Under the pieces are notes generated by a model, which searched no databases, was not told where the DNA came from, and saw only the letters and a program-made list of their open reading frames with translations. Positions 25,820 to 34,367 of a stretch of 44,832 nucleotides of DNA are shown here, piece by piece (within the stretch, counting starts at the first letter, position 1; the number at the start of each line of letters is the position of its first letter). The position numbers were made by a program, and so were the translations under genes. Source of the DNA: DATKXU01 sp035528905 (GTDB lineage Bacteria; Armatimonadota; UBA5829; DTJY01); assembly GCA_035528905.1 (NCBI GenBank), contig DATKXU010000049.1, forward strand, positions 1 to 44,832, given 5' to 3'.

Positions 25820-26004
25820 GCCTCGGCGTATCTTCCTTTGAGGTAGAGAGATATTGCCAGATTGTTGTGCGCGCTGCGGAGGTCCGGCTTCAGGCGGATG
25901 GCTTCTCGATATTCTCGTATGGCCTCATCGTATCTGCCCTGGTTTCCCAGCGCGAGGCCGAGGTTATTGTGCGCCTGAGGCAGGTTAGGATCGAGGCGTA
26001 TGGA
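25723..26004 (-). pseudogene. Remnant of a second TPR-glycosyltransferase gene (C-terminal TPRs only)
   Basis: Read on the minus strand from 26004, 93 codons run without interruption to a TAA at 25723-25725. They encode two TPR units and a tail closely matching the end of the downstream gene: DEAIREYREAIRLKPDL, AHNNLAISLYLKGRYAEAW and NPHPGFLQALSQKMPEPGE versus NPHPGFLKALSEKMPGPAD. An in-frame TAA lies directly before the first homologous codon (26005-26007) and no start codon or membrane domain precedes it. This looks like the 3' end left after deletion of most of an upstream tandem copy. Confidence 0.8.
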
Positions 26005-26162
26005 TTAGCTTGCCCATATGTCCCACAGCGCCTTTCGGGAGCCGTTCATGCTAATAGAAGACCCTTCGCTTAGGATGACATGGGTCGTCTTCCCCAAACA
26101 TAAGCTTAGCAAAATAAGCCTCTGGATGCAACTGCTCGGATATAAACGCTAAACTCTCTTCT

Positions 26163-26172
26163 CAACCGGTTG
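26163..26172. promoter_or_regulatory. Candidate operator CAACCGGTTG
   Basis: A 10-base perfect palindrome centred on CCGG, the core shape of LacI-family operators, 116 bases upstream of the first tandem oxidoreductase. No LacI gene is in the window and the palindrome is not repeated upstream of the second copy, so this is weak. Confidence 0.25.
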
Positions 26173-26181
26173 CGAAAGATT

Positions 26182-26222
26182 GAAACTTTTCCCAGGGAGA
26201 ACTGTTTGAATAACCGTAGTTC
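26182..26222 (+). promoter_or_regulatory. Leader block A, shared by the tandem oxidoreductases
   Basis: This 41-base block aligns without gaps to 27751-27791 at 32 of 41 positions: GAAACTTTTC, ACTGT, TGAATAA and GTAGTTC are kept and the bases between vary. It lies 65 bases before the ATG at 26288. It is a candidate shared regulatory site or untranslated leader. Confidence 0.55.
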
Positions 26223-26287
26223 GATTGTCGAGAGATGTGCGGGGAGACCCTGCATCCGTTCACGAAGCTCTATTTTGGAGGTATTAC

Positions 26288-27619
26288 ATGCACCGTGGGG
26301 AAGAACTTGAGACTTCGAGGCGCAAGTTTCTCGCCGGATCGCTGGCGGGCATGGCGGCGGTTGGCCTGCCAAGCTGGTTTGCGAAGTCGGCGGAAGCAGC
26401 CGAGAAGGAGCACATCGCCGGCTCACCCAAGAAGATCGGCCCGAACGATACAATTCAGCTAGCCGTAATCGGTCCGGGAGGCAGCAAGGGCGGGTACAGT
26501 ATGGGACTCGGTGATGCCAAGGCAGCAGCGCGACACGAAGGCTGCAAGGTCGTGGCTGCTTGCGACGTAGATGCCAAGCACTTGGACGAGGCGGTGAAAG
26601 CATTTGGCCCGGACTGCAAGGGGTATAGGGACTTTCGTGAGCTCCTGGAGCGTAAGGACATTGACGCAGTCATCATAGGAACGCCCGATCACTGGCATAC
26701 TCTCATCTCCATTGCAGCGATGAAGTCCGGCAAGGACGTATACTGTGAGAAGCCCCTGACTCTGACGATTGGTGAGGGGAAGAAGCTGGTCAGGGCCTGG
26801 AAAGAAACCAAGCGCGTATTCCAGGTGGGGAGCCAGCAGCGCTCGGATGCAAAGTTCCGGCTGGCATGTGAGCTTGTGCTGAACGAGCGCATAGGCAGGA
26901 TCAAGAAGGTTGAAACACACCTTCCAATCGGGGGTGCTGGTGGGCCGTTCGAGGTACAGCCCGTTCCGCCGGACCTGGATTGGGATATGTGGCTGGGGCC
27001 GTCGTTCTATACGGACTACGTGCCTCAACGAGCACACGGGAACTTCCGATGGTGGCTGGAGTACTCCGGGGGTAATTTGACAGACTGGGGCGCCCACCAC
27101 AACGACATCGCCCAGTGGGGATTGGGGATGGACCGCTCAGGCCCTCTGCAAGTAGAGGCAAGCGGAAAGGCCCCAAATCCCTGCCGCAACTCTTACAACG
27201 TCTTCCCGGAGTTCGATATCCGGTACGTCTATCCTGGCGGCGTCAGGCTACTGTGCACGACCAAGGGCAAGAACGGCGTCCTTTTCGAAGGCGACGAGGG
27301 CTGGATATTCGTGAGCCGTGGACGCCTGAACGCGAGCGACCAGCGCCTGCTGGACGAGCCGTTGCCGCCAAACGCGATCAGGCTCTATGACTCGAACGAT
27401 CACGTGGGGAACTTCATAGATTGCATTCGCAGCCGCAAGCAGGCTGTTTGCGATCCGGAGATCGGCCACCGTTCTGCGACCGTCTGCCACCTGGCGAACA
27501 TCTCGCTGAGGCTGGGCGGGCGCAGGCTTGAGTGGGATCCGAAGAAGGAGGAGTTCCCGAATGATCCCGAGGCGAATATATTCGTGAGCCGGCCTATGCG
27601 CCCGCCGTGGAAGATGTAG
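26288..27619 (+). CDS. Tat-exported Gfo/Idh/MocA oxidoreductase, tandem copy 1
   Basis: A 443-residue protein with a twin-arginine signal (TSRRKFLAGSLAGMAAVGLPSW, ending near AEAAEK). The NAD(P)-binding segment starts IQLAVIGPGGSKGG, and later motifs are VIIGTPDHWHTLI, CEKPLTLTIGEGKKL and DLDWDMWLGPSFYTDYVP. Exported members act on sugars and glycosides, carrying their own tightly bound cofactor; the substrate here is unknown. The ATG at 26288 follows GGAGG by 7 bases; a start 63 bases upstream lacks a site. It has a paralogue 312 bases downstream with highly identical stretches, especially the final 203 bases. It carries a short insertion around GPGGSKGGYS that the second copy lacks. Confidence 0.9.
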   Translation: MHRGEELETSRRKFLAGSLAGMAAVGLPSWFAKSAEAAEKEHIAGSPKKIGPNDTIQLAVIGPGGSKGGYSMGLGDAKAAARHEGCKVVAACDVDAKHLDEAVKAFGPDCKGYRDFRELLERKDIDAVIIGTPDHWHTLISIAAMKSGKDVYCEKPLTLTIGEGKKLVRAWKETKRVFQVGSQQRSDAKFRLACELVLNERIGRIKKVETHLPIGGAGGPFEVQPVPPDLDWDMWLGPSFYTDYVPQRAHGNFRWWLEYSGGNLTDWGAHHNDIAQWGLGMDRSGPLQVEASGKAPNPCRNSYNVFPEFDIRYVYPGGVRLLCTTKGKNGVLFEGDEGWIFVSRGRLNASDQRLLDEPLPPNAIRLYDSNDHVGNFIDCIRSRKQAVCDPEIGHRSATVCHLANISLRLGGRRLEWDPKKEEFPNDPEANIFVSRPMRPPWKM

Positions 27620-27931
27620 GGTGCGGGCCCTACTCTAAGGTGCGAGGGAAGGCAAAAGCTGTTTCCCCTACCGGGCCGGTCTGCGCTCCGCAATTCATCA
27701 TGTGCGAACCTCGTTGCTCGCGCAATCCCACGCCTTCGGTAGACATTGCTGAAACTTTTCGCTCGCGCAACTGTCTGAATAAGGGTAGTTCAGTCGTGCA
27801 AGGGGTAACGGAAGTAAGCCCTCTTGTTTGCTGCAGCATTCACTATCCCTGAACTCTCATCCACGGTCAACTGTCACGCAGTGCATCGGCGAATCGGCAG
27901 CAGGCCGTATGTTGGCTCTTGGAGGTACTTT
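27620..27931 (+). other. Spacer between tandem oxidoreductases
   Basis: No gene is supported here. The first ~40 bases after the stop repeat those after copy 2 with only two substitutions. The second half contains leader block B (27751-27791) and a GGAGG site just before the next ATG. A small hairpin GTAGGG..CCCTAC at 27617-27633 may help end transcription of copy 1. Confidence 0.6.
27751..27791 (+). promoter_or_regulatory. Leader block B, shared by the tandem oxidoreductases
   Basis: Gap-free counterpart of 26182-26222, located 140 bases before the ATG at 27932. The variable part reads GCTCGCGC where block A reads CCAGGGAG. Confidence 0.55.
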
Positions 27932-29242
27932 ATGGAGGATGGAAGACGCCTTGAGGTTTCGAGACGAAGGTTCCTGACCGGATCGCTGGCAGGGGTGGCG
28001 GCCGTCGGGCTGCCAAGTTGGTTTGCGAAGTCGGCGGAAGCCGCGGAGAAGGAGCGCATCGCCGGCTCGCCCAAGAAGATCGGCCCGAACGACACGATCC
28101 AGGTCGGCGTCATCGGATGCGGCCAGGGCTTGGGTGACGGGATCATGGCCGCCATGCACAAAGGGTGCAAGGTGATAGCGGCTTGCGACGTTGACGACAA
28201 GCACCTTTACGCCGCGCGGAAGGCTTACGGCCGGAACTGCGAGCTGTACAGGGATTTCCGCGAACTCCTAGAGCGCAAGGATATTGACGCGGTGATAATC
28301 GCGCCGCCCGACCACTGGCACACCCTGATGGCAATCGCCGCTATGAAGGCCGGCAAAGACGTGTACTGCGAGAAACCCCTTACCCTGACCATTGATGAAG
28401 GGAAGAAGCTGGTCAGGGCCTGGAAAGAAACCAATTGCATCTTCCAGGTGGGAAGCCAGCAGCGCTCGGATGCAAAGTTCCGGCTGGCGTGCGAGCTGGT
28501 GCGCAACGGGCGCATAGGAAGGATCAAGCGAGTTGAAGTGGGCCTTCCGGGTGCACCCGTCGGCGGGCCGTTCGAGGTTAAGCCTGTTCCAACGATCCTC
28601 GATTGGGATATGTGGCTGGGACCGGCATTCTATACGGACTACGTGCCTCAACGAGCACACGGGAACTTCCGATGGTGGCTGGAGTACTCCGGGGGCATAC
28701 TGACGGACTGGGGCGCCCACCACAACGACATCGCGCAGTGGGGATTGGGAATGGACCGATCAGGCCCACTGCAAGTAGAGGCAAGCGGAAAAGCCCCGAA
28801 TATCGGGCGCAATTGCTTCAACACATTCGCGGAGTTCGACGTCCATTACCTCTATCCGGGCGGCGTCAGGCTACTGTGCACCACCAAGGGCCGCGGCGGT
28901 GTCCTTTTCGAAGGCGATGAAGGCTCGATCTTCGTGACCAGGGGGTTTATCGAAGCCAGCGACCAACGCCTGCTTGAGGAGCCACTGCCCGCGAATGCTA
29001 CCAGGCTCTACGAGTCGAACGATCACATGGGGAACTTCCTGGACTGTGCCCGCAGCCGCAAGCAGCCGATCTGCGACGTGGAGATCGGCCACCGTTCTGC
29101 GACCGTCTGCCACCTGGCGAACATCTCGCTGAGGCTGGGCGGGCGCAGGCTTGAGTGGGATCCGAAGAAGGAGGAGTTCCCGAATGATCCCGAGGCGAAT
29201 ATGTTCGTGAGCCGGCCTATGCGCCCGCCGTGGAAGATGTAG
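27932..29242 (+). CDS. Tat-exported Gfo/Idh/MocA oxidoreductase, tandem copy 2
   Basis: A 436-residue paralogue of the preceding gene. The signal is VSRRRFLTGSLAGVAAVGLPSW. The Rossmann motif is VGVIGCGQGLGDG, closer to consensus than in copy 1. VIIAPPDHWHTLM, CEKPLTLTIDEGKKL and DWDMWLGPAFYTDYVP follow. The ATG at 27932 has GGAGG 6 bases upstream. Its last 203 bases (29081-29283, including 41 bases past the stop) differ from copy 1 at only 3 positions, while the N-terminal cofactor region is far more diverged. That mosaic suggests gene conversion after duplication. Different substrates for the two copies would be the simplest reason to keep both. Confidence 0.9.
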   Translation: MEDGRRLEVSRRRFLTGSLAGVAAVGLPSWFAKSAEAAEKERIAGSPKKIGPNDTIQVGVIGCGQGLGDGIMAAMHKGCKVIAACDVDDKHLYAARKAYGRNCELYRDFRELLERKDIDAVIIAPPDHWHTLMAIAAMKAGKDVYCEKPLTLTIDEGKKLVRAWKETNCIFQVGSQQRSDAKFRLACELVRNGRIGRIKRVEVGLPGAPVGGPFEVKPVPTILDWDMWLGPAFYTDYVPQRAHGNFRWWLEYSGGILTDWGAHHNDIAQWGLGMDRSGPLQVEASGKAPNIGRNCFNTFAEFDVHYLYPGGVRLLCTTKGRGGVLFEGDEGSIFVTRGFIEASDQRLLEEPLPANATRLYESNDHMGNFLDCARSRKQPICDVEIGHRSATVCHLANISLRLGGRRLEWDPKKEEFPNDPEANMFVSRPMRPPWKM

Positions 29243-29449
29243 GGTGCCGGCCTTACTCTAAGGTGCGAGGGAAGGCAAAAGCTGCTTCGCCGGCCGGGGA
29301 GGCTTCCTCCGACGAGAAGGATTTCGAAGGCCCCGCGCAGAAGTAATAACTGAGTTTTGCGGCATCTCTTAGATCTCATAATTCGGCATATGGGGTAACG
29401 AACATATGGGCGGGCGCTCCCGAATTCCGGACATGAGGAGGCAAACGAT

Positions 29450-29689
29450 ATGCCTGCTGAAGATGCCATTATGACTCGCCTGGTACAGCGCGAGATCGGC
29501 CGGCGATACATTGACGCCAGCAGGCTGGATGTAAAAGCAATCCGCGGAGTCGTCTACCTGCGCGGCAGCATCAAACGGCTGCGCGGCCACGATGTTGACC
29601 TGGCACACGAGCTGGAGGTCATCAACCGCGTGCTCCGCGGTAAGCCCGGAATCAGGGAAGTCATAATGGAAGTTGAGCTCAAGGCCTAG
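29450..29689 (+). CDS. Small BON-domain protein
   Basis: A 79-residue protein that is essentially one BON (OsmY/nodulation) domain: DAIMTRLVQREIGRRYI, VYLRGSIKRLRGHD and a C-terminal VIMEVELKA. It lacks a signal peptide, unlike OsmY. BON domains bind phospholipids or other ligands; role here unknown. The ATG is preceded by GAGGAGG at good spacing. Its last 11 bases overlap the end of convergent rqcH. A direct repeat CATATGGG occurs twice just upstream (about 29387 and 29404). Confidence 0.75.
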   Translation: MPAEDAIMTRLVQREIGRRYIDASRLDVKAIRGVVYLRGSIKRLRGHDVDLAHELEVINRVLRGKPGIREVIMEVELKA

Positions 29690-31400
29690 GCGCGACGAAT
29701 ATCGTTCTCTCGTTTTGATAAAGCGCCTTCCCCGGAGATGAACCCTTCGGCTTCCGCACGAACTTCCTGAGCGTGTAGTCCACCGGCACGAGCGACGAGT
29801 GCTTTGAATCGCTGTGCTGAGCCGCGAGTTCGGCAGCCGCATGGAGTACGGATTTGGGCACCGCATCCGGTTTGCCGTTCGTCCGGATGATGACGTGCGC
29901 GCTCGGCGATGCCTTCACGTGCAGCCAGAAGTCGGTCGGCCTCGCCACCTTCGCGAGAAGGTAATCGTTCGCCTCGCTGTTCTGCCCCACGAGTATCTCC
30001 CAGCCGTTCGAGACAACCCTGGCTACTTTGTGCCCATGGAACTCCGCCTTTCGCTTCTCAACGGCCGCCTTCTCCTGCCTGCGAACCTCGATGCCGTGCG
30101 ACGCAAGCACTTCGGTAAGCGCCTGAATCTGCCCCTGTAAGGTGATCGAACCGGCTGAGTCCAGCACCTTCTGCAGCAGCTTGATCCCCACATTCGTTCC
30201 CGTAAGCCTGTCCCGAAGCGCCTCCGCTCCTGAGACCGCTTTCCGGTATTTCCTGAAGTAGGCTTCGGCGTTTTCCGGGCCTCCGAGCCGCGGATCCAGT
30301 TTCACTGTGATCGCTGCGCCGCTCGGATCGTAGTAGTCCACGAGCTCCACTGAGTCCGCTCCTTCGGGTATCGAGGCTACTTGGGACAAGATAAGCTCGC
30401 CGATCTGCTTGAATCTCTCCGCCTCGTTGCATTCGGCGATCCCCTGCTGGATCGACTCCCTGGTGTGCTGGCGCGCTTCGAGCTGCTTTCGGATGCGGCC
30501 GATGAAATCTTCCTTCGCCTGCTCGAATGCCTGCCTCGGCAGTGTGCTCGCGTAATACATATCCGCAACTGTGCTGATCGAGGCGCGCTCGTGCTGATTC
30601 GAGGCCGGATGCTGGAAGGTCGGGAATGGGTAGAAGCCGACGCTCCGGCCAACGTCGTCCGTTATCAAAACGGGCGAGAACTTGTCTGAGCGAACGTCCT
30701 CGAAGAGCTTCTCGAATTCGTCACCCAGCCGGTGGAGCTCGCCCTCGCTCCGGGCGGCGAGCTCGCGCGCGGCAAAGGGACTCACGCCGGTGAATGTCTT
30801 GGTCAGCCACGACGCTATCTCGCCAGCCTCAAGGCCCTCTATAGCGGAGAAGGTGTCGGCAAGCAGGTTGTCGAATTCGTTCCTGGTGACATCCAGAGGG
30901 CTAAGTCTGTTCTGAGACGGCGGAGATATGTACTGCCTGCCGGGCAGAACCTCGCGGTAGCGGCTCTTCTGGCGTCCGATCGGCTTGACAGCGCCCAGGA
31001 TGCGATTAACGTTGTTGATCAGGATGATATTGCTGTGTTTGCCCATGATCTCGACGACGAGACTAAGCCGCTCTCCGTCGTAGGCGGCAAAGTTCAGATG
31101 AAGGATCCGGTCGAAGTCCACCTGCTCGGCGCCGGCGAACGTGGATCCCCCCAAGTGCTTGCGCAGGAGCATGCAGAAGTTCGGTGGTGTTTTCGGATTC
31201 GGGCGCTTGATTGAGGTGAGGTGAATCCTAGGCGACCGCGCGTCCGCGGAGACCAGGAGCATGTGGTTTGCGCCCTTGTTCCTGATGGCCAGGACGACGT
31301 CGAGCGGCAACGGCTGGTGGATTCCGTCCATCCTGCCGCCGACGAGCTTGCTATTCAATTCTGCCGCTACCGCGGCAAGTACGATGCTGTCGAAGGTCAT
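29679..31400 (-). CDS. rqcH: RqcH / NFACT-family ribosome quality-control factor
   Basis: RqcH (Rqc2, FbpA) binds stalled 50S subunits and adds C-terminal alanine tails that mark nascent chains for degradation. The ~573-residue protein has the NFACT-N domain (FDSIVLAAVAAEL, GGRMDGIHQP), a helical/coiled-coil middle with AEAYFRKYRKAVSGAEALRD, and the C-terminal NFACT-R domain with VGQNSEANDYLLAK and TDFWLHVKASPSAHVII (the D-x-W-x-H motif). The ATG at 31400 fits the family N-terminus. In-frame GTG/ATG codons at 31430/31427 have a better ribosome site, GGAG, but lie inside a heptad hairpin. The gene converges on the BON gene with an 11-base overlap. Confidence 0.92.
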   Translation of the reverse strand: MTFDSIVLAAVAAELNSKLVGGRMDGIHQPLPLDVVLAIRNKGANHMLLVSADARSPRIHLTSIKRPNPKTPPNFCMLLRKHLGGSTFAGAEQVDFDRILHLNFAAYDGERLSLVVEIMGKHSNIILINNVNRILGAVKPIGRQKSRYREVLPGRQYISPPSQNRLSPLDVTRNEFDNLLADTFSAIEGLEAGEIASWLTKTFTGVSPFAARELAARSEGELHRLGDEFEKLFEDVRSDKFSPVLITDDVGRSVGFYPFPTFQHPASNQHERASISTVADMYYASTLPRQAFEQAKEDFIGRIRKQLEARQHTRESIQQGIAECNEAERFKQIGELILSQVASIPEGADSVELVDYYDPSGAAITVKLDPRLGGPENAEAYFRKYRKAVSGAEALRDRLTGTNVGIKLLQKVLDSAGSITLQGQIQALTEVLASHGIEVRRQEKAAVEKRKAEFHGHKVARVVSNGWEILVGQNSEANDYLLAKVARPTDFWLHVKASPSAHVIIRTNGKPDAVPKSVLHAAAELAAQHSDSKHSSLVPVDYTLRKFVRKPKGSSPGKALYQNERTIFVAPRP

Positions 31401-31406
31401 GGTGGT

Positions 31407-31441
31407 GATGAGTGACGAGTGACTCATCACTCGTCACTCCT
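31407..31441. repeat. Heptad hairpin forming the rqcH leader
   Basis: Units GATGAGT, GACGAGT, GACTCAT, CACTCGT, CACTCCT. A perfect 13-base stem, GAGTGACGAGTGA (31410-31422) with its complement at 31427-31439, closes a 4-base loop. The predicted transcript start is about 31437, so the hairpin would be the first thing in the rqcH mRNA, and it holds the only Shine-Dalgarno-like GGAG. Confidence 0.8.
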
Positions 31442-31443
31442 TG

Positions 31444-31452
31444 ATTATATCA
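31444..31452 (-). promoter_or_regulatory. Extended -10 promoter for rqcH
   Basis: Minus strand reads TGATATAAT: a perfect TATAAT (31444-31449) with the TGn extension. No good -35 is seen. Transcription would start near 31437. Confidence 0.6.
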
Positions 31453-31544
31453 CAGTCGTACCGAGGCGCACGGCCATCCGAATGTCCTGCCATAGAGGAA
31501 CGGAGCTGGGCACTCGATAGATTTCATAGAAAGGTGAATCGCAT

Positions 31545-33632
31545 ATGTTTCCTTACGGCGCGCAGTATTACCGAACTCCGAATCCCCCTGAGAGCGAGTG
31601 GGGGAAGGACTTCAAAACCATGGCGGATCACGGTTTCACAATCGCCAAGATCTGGGCCATGTGGAATTGGATGAACTATGAGGAGGACAAATACGATTTC
31701 AGCCACTTCGACCGGCTCTTCGAGATCGCAGAGAAGAACGGAATCAAGCTGGTGATAAACACCATTCTGGAGAACGCTCCGTACTGGCTCATCCAGGGGC
31801 ATCGCGAAGCACTGTACACCGCATCCGACGGACAGCTATTCGAGCCGATCTCGCGGCCGAATACTCCCGGCGGCGGATGGCCGGGCCTCTGCCTCGACAA
31901 CGAGCCTGTAAGAGCACAGGCCGCGAAGTTCCTGAAGGCCATCGCGTCGCGATATGCCAATAGCTCGACGCTGTGGGGCTACGACGTTTGGAACGAGACG
32001 TTCTTCGAGCCGTGGGGATATGAGGGCTTCGAGGGGAAGTACTTCTGCTACTGCAAGGGCACAAAGGCCGGATTCATCGAGTGGCTCAAGAGGCGATATG
32101 GGACAATCGAGGAGCTGAACAAGGCATGGTATCGCCGGTATACCGACTGGGGCGAGGTCTACCCGCCACGGTACCTGGGCGGGTACCCGGATTGGCTCGA
32201 CTGGCTCAGATACCGCTTGGAGAACCACCGCGATCTCATGCGCTGGCGAATCGAGACTCTGCGATCCGGCGATCCCAACCATCCCATGAGCAGCCACGGA
32301 CTTGCCTCTACGCTCCGAGCCATGCCCACGCACCTCACGAACGATTTCGACATCGCCCCGGAAGTTGACCAATGTGGGCTTTCGACTTTCCCTCTGTGTG
32401 GGAATCAGCACGCAGGCGACTACTTCGGGATGCTCGATCTGGTCCGCTCCGCATCGTCCATGTATGGAAAGAAGTTCTGGCACACCGAGCTTCAGGGTGG
32501 TCAGGGCGGAAATGGCCTGGCGAGGAGCCGAACCCCCAGAGGCGAGGATACAGGATTCTGGAACTGGATGTCCTTCATGAGCGGGGCGAAGGGGCTGATG
32601 TACTGGCAGTGGCGGGCGGAATTGCTCGGCCCCGAGTCGCCAGGCTACGGCCTCTGCCGGGTTGACGGGACGCCGACCGACCGAACCGAGGCCGCCGGGT
32701 GGTTCGCGAGATTCATGAACGCGCATCCGGAGCTGGCGGAGGCGGAGCCGGTCAAAGGCGAGGCGGCCATCGTGGTCATCCCGGAATCCCAGCTCTGGGC
32801 CTATGTGGCGGACGGGAAGACCGAAGCCTACTACCACTCAGCGCAGGGCATCTATCGGGCTCTGTGGAAGGTGAATGTGCAGGTGGACTTCTGCACGCTG
32901 GAGAATATCGGCGATTACCCGCTCGTCTTCCTTCCCTTCCCGCTCATGCTCGAGCAGTGGCAGGCGGACAAGCTCAAGGAGTATGTGGCGAACGGCGGCG
33001 TCCTGATTTCCGACGCAGCGCCCGGCCACTTCAAGGAGCACGGGTACACCTCCTTCAAAGTCCCCGGCCTCGGCCTGGACGAGCTTTTCGGCGCTGTGGA
33101 AGACGAGATGGAGTACGTCCCCACTCTCACGCTGGGGAATGTGCCGCCGCCGGCCATTGTATGGAACAGCATGAGGATATACTGCTCCGTCTACCAGGAG
33201 AAGCTCATCCCGCAGGGCGGAACTCCCGTCGCCGAGTATGCCGACGGCGGAATCGCCGTGGTGGACAACAAGTACGGCAAGGGAAAGACGCGGCTGATCG
33301 GCACGTTCCCCGGGGCCACGTATATCCAGACGCTCGACCACGAGCCGGAGCTGTTCATCCGCGACGCGCTTCGTTATGCGGGCGTCGGCCCAGGCATAGA
33401 GCCGCTGGACACGACAATCAAGGCGCGTTTGCACAAAGGCCCCGCGGGCGATTTCCTCTGGGTGGTAAACACGGAGTATGACAGTGTGGCTTCCGAGATC
33501 ACGCTGCTCCCCAAGGTGGGCAGCTACTCGAAGGCGGAGGACCTTGTGACCGGCGAGGTTCACCCAATCAAGCAGCGGGCTTTGAAAGTCACACTCGGCC
33601 CGCTCAAGGGCACGGTGCTGAGGATATACTAA
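31545..33632 (+). CDS. GH42 family beta-galactosidase
   Basis: A 695-residue enzyme cleaving terminal beta-galactosides, probably from plant or exopolysaccharide oligosaccharides. The TIM barrel occupies ~1-390. The acid/base Glu151 is in YDVWNETFFEPWG and the nucleophile Glu315 in FWHTELQGG. A Rossmann-like trimerisation domain follows (~400-620, starting EGEAAIVVIPE), then a small beta domain. The zinc cysteines of many GH42 enzymes are incomplete: Cys116, Cys168 and Cys170 are present, but the fourth position is not Cys. No signal peptide, so it is cytoplasmic. The ATG has AAAGGTG upstream. Family assignment is firm; exact substrate is open (beta-galactoside or alpha-arabinoside). Confidence 0.93.
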   Translation: MFPYGAQYYRTPNPPESEWGKDFKTMADHGFTIAKIWAMWNWMNYEEDKYDFSHFDRLFEIAEKNGIKLVINTILENAPYWLIQGHREALYTASDGQLFEPISRPNTPGGGWPGLCLDNEPVRAQAAKFLKAIASRYANSSTLWGYDVWNETFFEPWGYEGFEGKYFCYCKGTKAGFIEWLKRRYGTIEELNKAWYRRYTDWGEVYPPRYLGGYPDWLDWLRYRLENHRDLMRWRIETLRSGDPNHPMSSHGLASTLRAMPTHLTNDFDIAPEVDQCGLSTFPLCGNQHAGDYFGMLDLVRSASSMYGKKFWHTELQGGQGGNGLARSRTPRGEDTGFWNWMSFMSGAKGLMYWQWRAELLGPESPGYGLCRVDGTPTDRTEAAGWFARFMNAHPELAEAEPVKGEAAIVVIPESQLWAYVADGKTEAYYHSAQGIYRALWKVNVQVDFCTLENIGDYPLVFLPFPLMLEQWQADKLKEYVANGGVLISDAAPGHFKEHGYTSFKVPGLGLDELFGAVEDEMEYVPTLTLGNVPPPAIVWNSMRIYCSVYQEKLIPQGGTPVAEYADGGIAVVDNKYGKGKTRLIGTFPGATYIQTLDHEPELFIRDALRYAGVGPGIEPLDTTIKARLHKGPAGDFLWVVNTEYDSVASEITLLPKVGSYSKAEDLVTGEVHPIKQRALKVTLGPLKGTVLRIY

Positions 33633-33748
33633 TTCATAGCAGGGGCCGAGCGAGCGTAGCCTATAGAGTTTTACCTAAACCTGAACTTCACGGCCCGGCA
33701 GGGCAGAGCGCTCGGTTGACCGATATCGCTTCAGTTTCACGCGCGTCA

Positions 33749-33757
33749 TGGTATAAT
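33749..33757 (+). promoter_or_regulatory. Extended -10 promoter for lemA-htpX
   Basis: TGGTATAAT (33749-33757) is a consensus -10 with TGn extension, about 40 bases before the lemA ATG. The -35 region is poor, as is usual with an extended -10. A GAGCGCTC palindrome at 33706-33713 lies upstream. Confidence 0.65.
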
Positions 33758-33796
33758 AGACCGCGCAGGTGCGCAGGACCGAAGGGAGATGATCTG

Positions 33797-34366
33797 ATGG
33801 TACCGATGATATCAACATTTGTGCTGGCAATAGTTTTGGGAATCGTGGCCGTATTCCTGTTCTGGATCGTGTATCTGTACAATCGGATGGTGACCCTCCG
33901 GAACAGGATAAACAACGCGTGGTCGCAGATAGATGTCCAGATACGGCGGCGATACGACCTGATCCCGAATCTGGTCGAAACCGTAAAAGGCTATGCCGCG
34001 CACGAGAAACAAGTTTTCCAGAAGGTGACGGAAGCGCGGGCGTCCATGGCAGCGGCAACGACCGTCGCCGAGCAGGCGCAGGCGCAGAACCAGATTACTC
34101 AGGCGTTGAAGAGCCTCTTCGCGGTGGCGGAAGCATACCCCCAATTGAAGGCGAACGAGAACTTCATGATGCTCCAGGAGGAGCTGTCGGGCACTGAGAG
34201 CAAGATCGCCTACGCCCGGCAGTTCTACAACGACACCGTGATGGCCTTCAACACGCTGATTCAGTCGTTCCCGGCGAGGATGCTGGCGCCCGCGTTTGGC
34301 TTCACGGAGCGAGACTACTTCCCCATGGACGAAGCCGCCCGCGAACCGGTGAAAGTACAGTTCTAG
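33797..34366 (+). CDS. lemA: LemA family protein
   Basis: A 189-residue protein with one N-terminal membrane helix (residues ~4-26) followed by the LemA helical domain: YNRMVTLRNRINNAWSQIDV, RRRYDLIPNLVETVKGYA and AYPQLKANENF. LemA proteins are often paired with HtpX-type proteases at the membrane, as here. The ATG at 33797 is chosen because GGGAGA precedes it and an extended -10 promoter lies just upstream; a longer in-frame start overlaps that promoter. It is separated from htpX by a heptad hairpin. Confidence 0.94.
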   Translation: MVPMISTFVLAIVLGIVAVFLFWIVYLYNRMVTLRNRINNAWSQIDVQIRRRYDLIPNLVETVKGYAAHEKQVFQKVTEARASMAAATTVAEQAQAQNQITQALKSLFAVAEAYPQLKANENFMMLQEELSGTESKIAYARQFYNDTVMAFNTLIQSFPARMLAPAFGFTERDYFPMDEAAREPVKVQF

Positions 34367-34367
34367 G

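Noticed and set aside
26055..26095. Imperfect hairpin around GAAGAC..GTCTTC considered as a terminator
   Set aside because: It lies upstream of genes on both sides with a long loop and bulge and no T tract.
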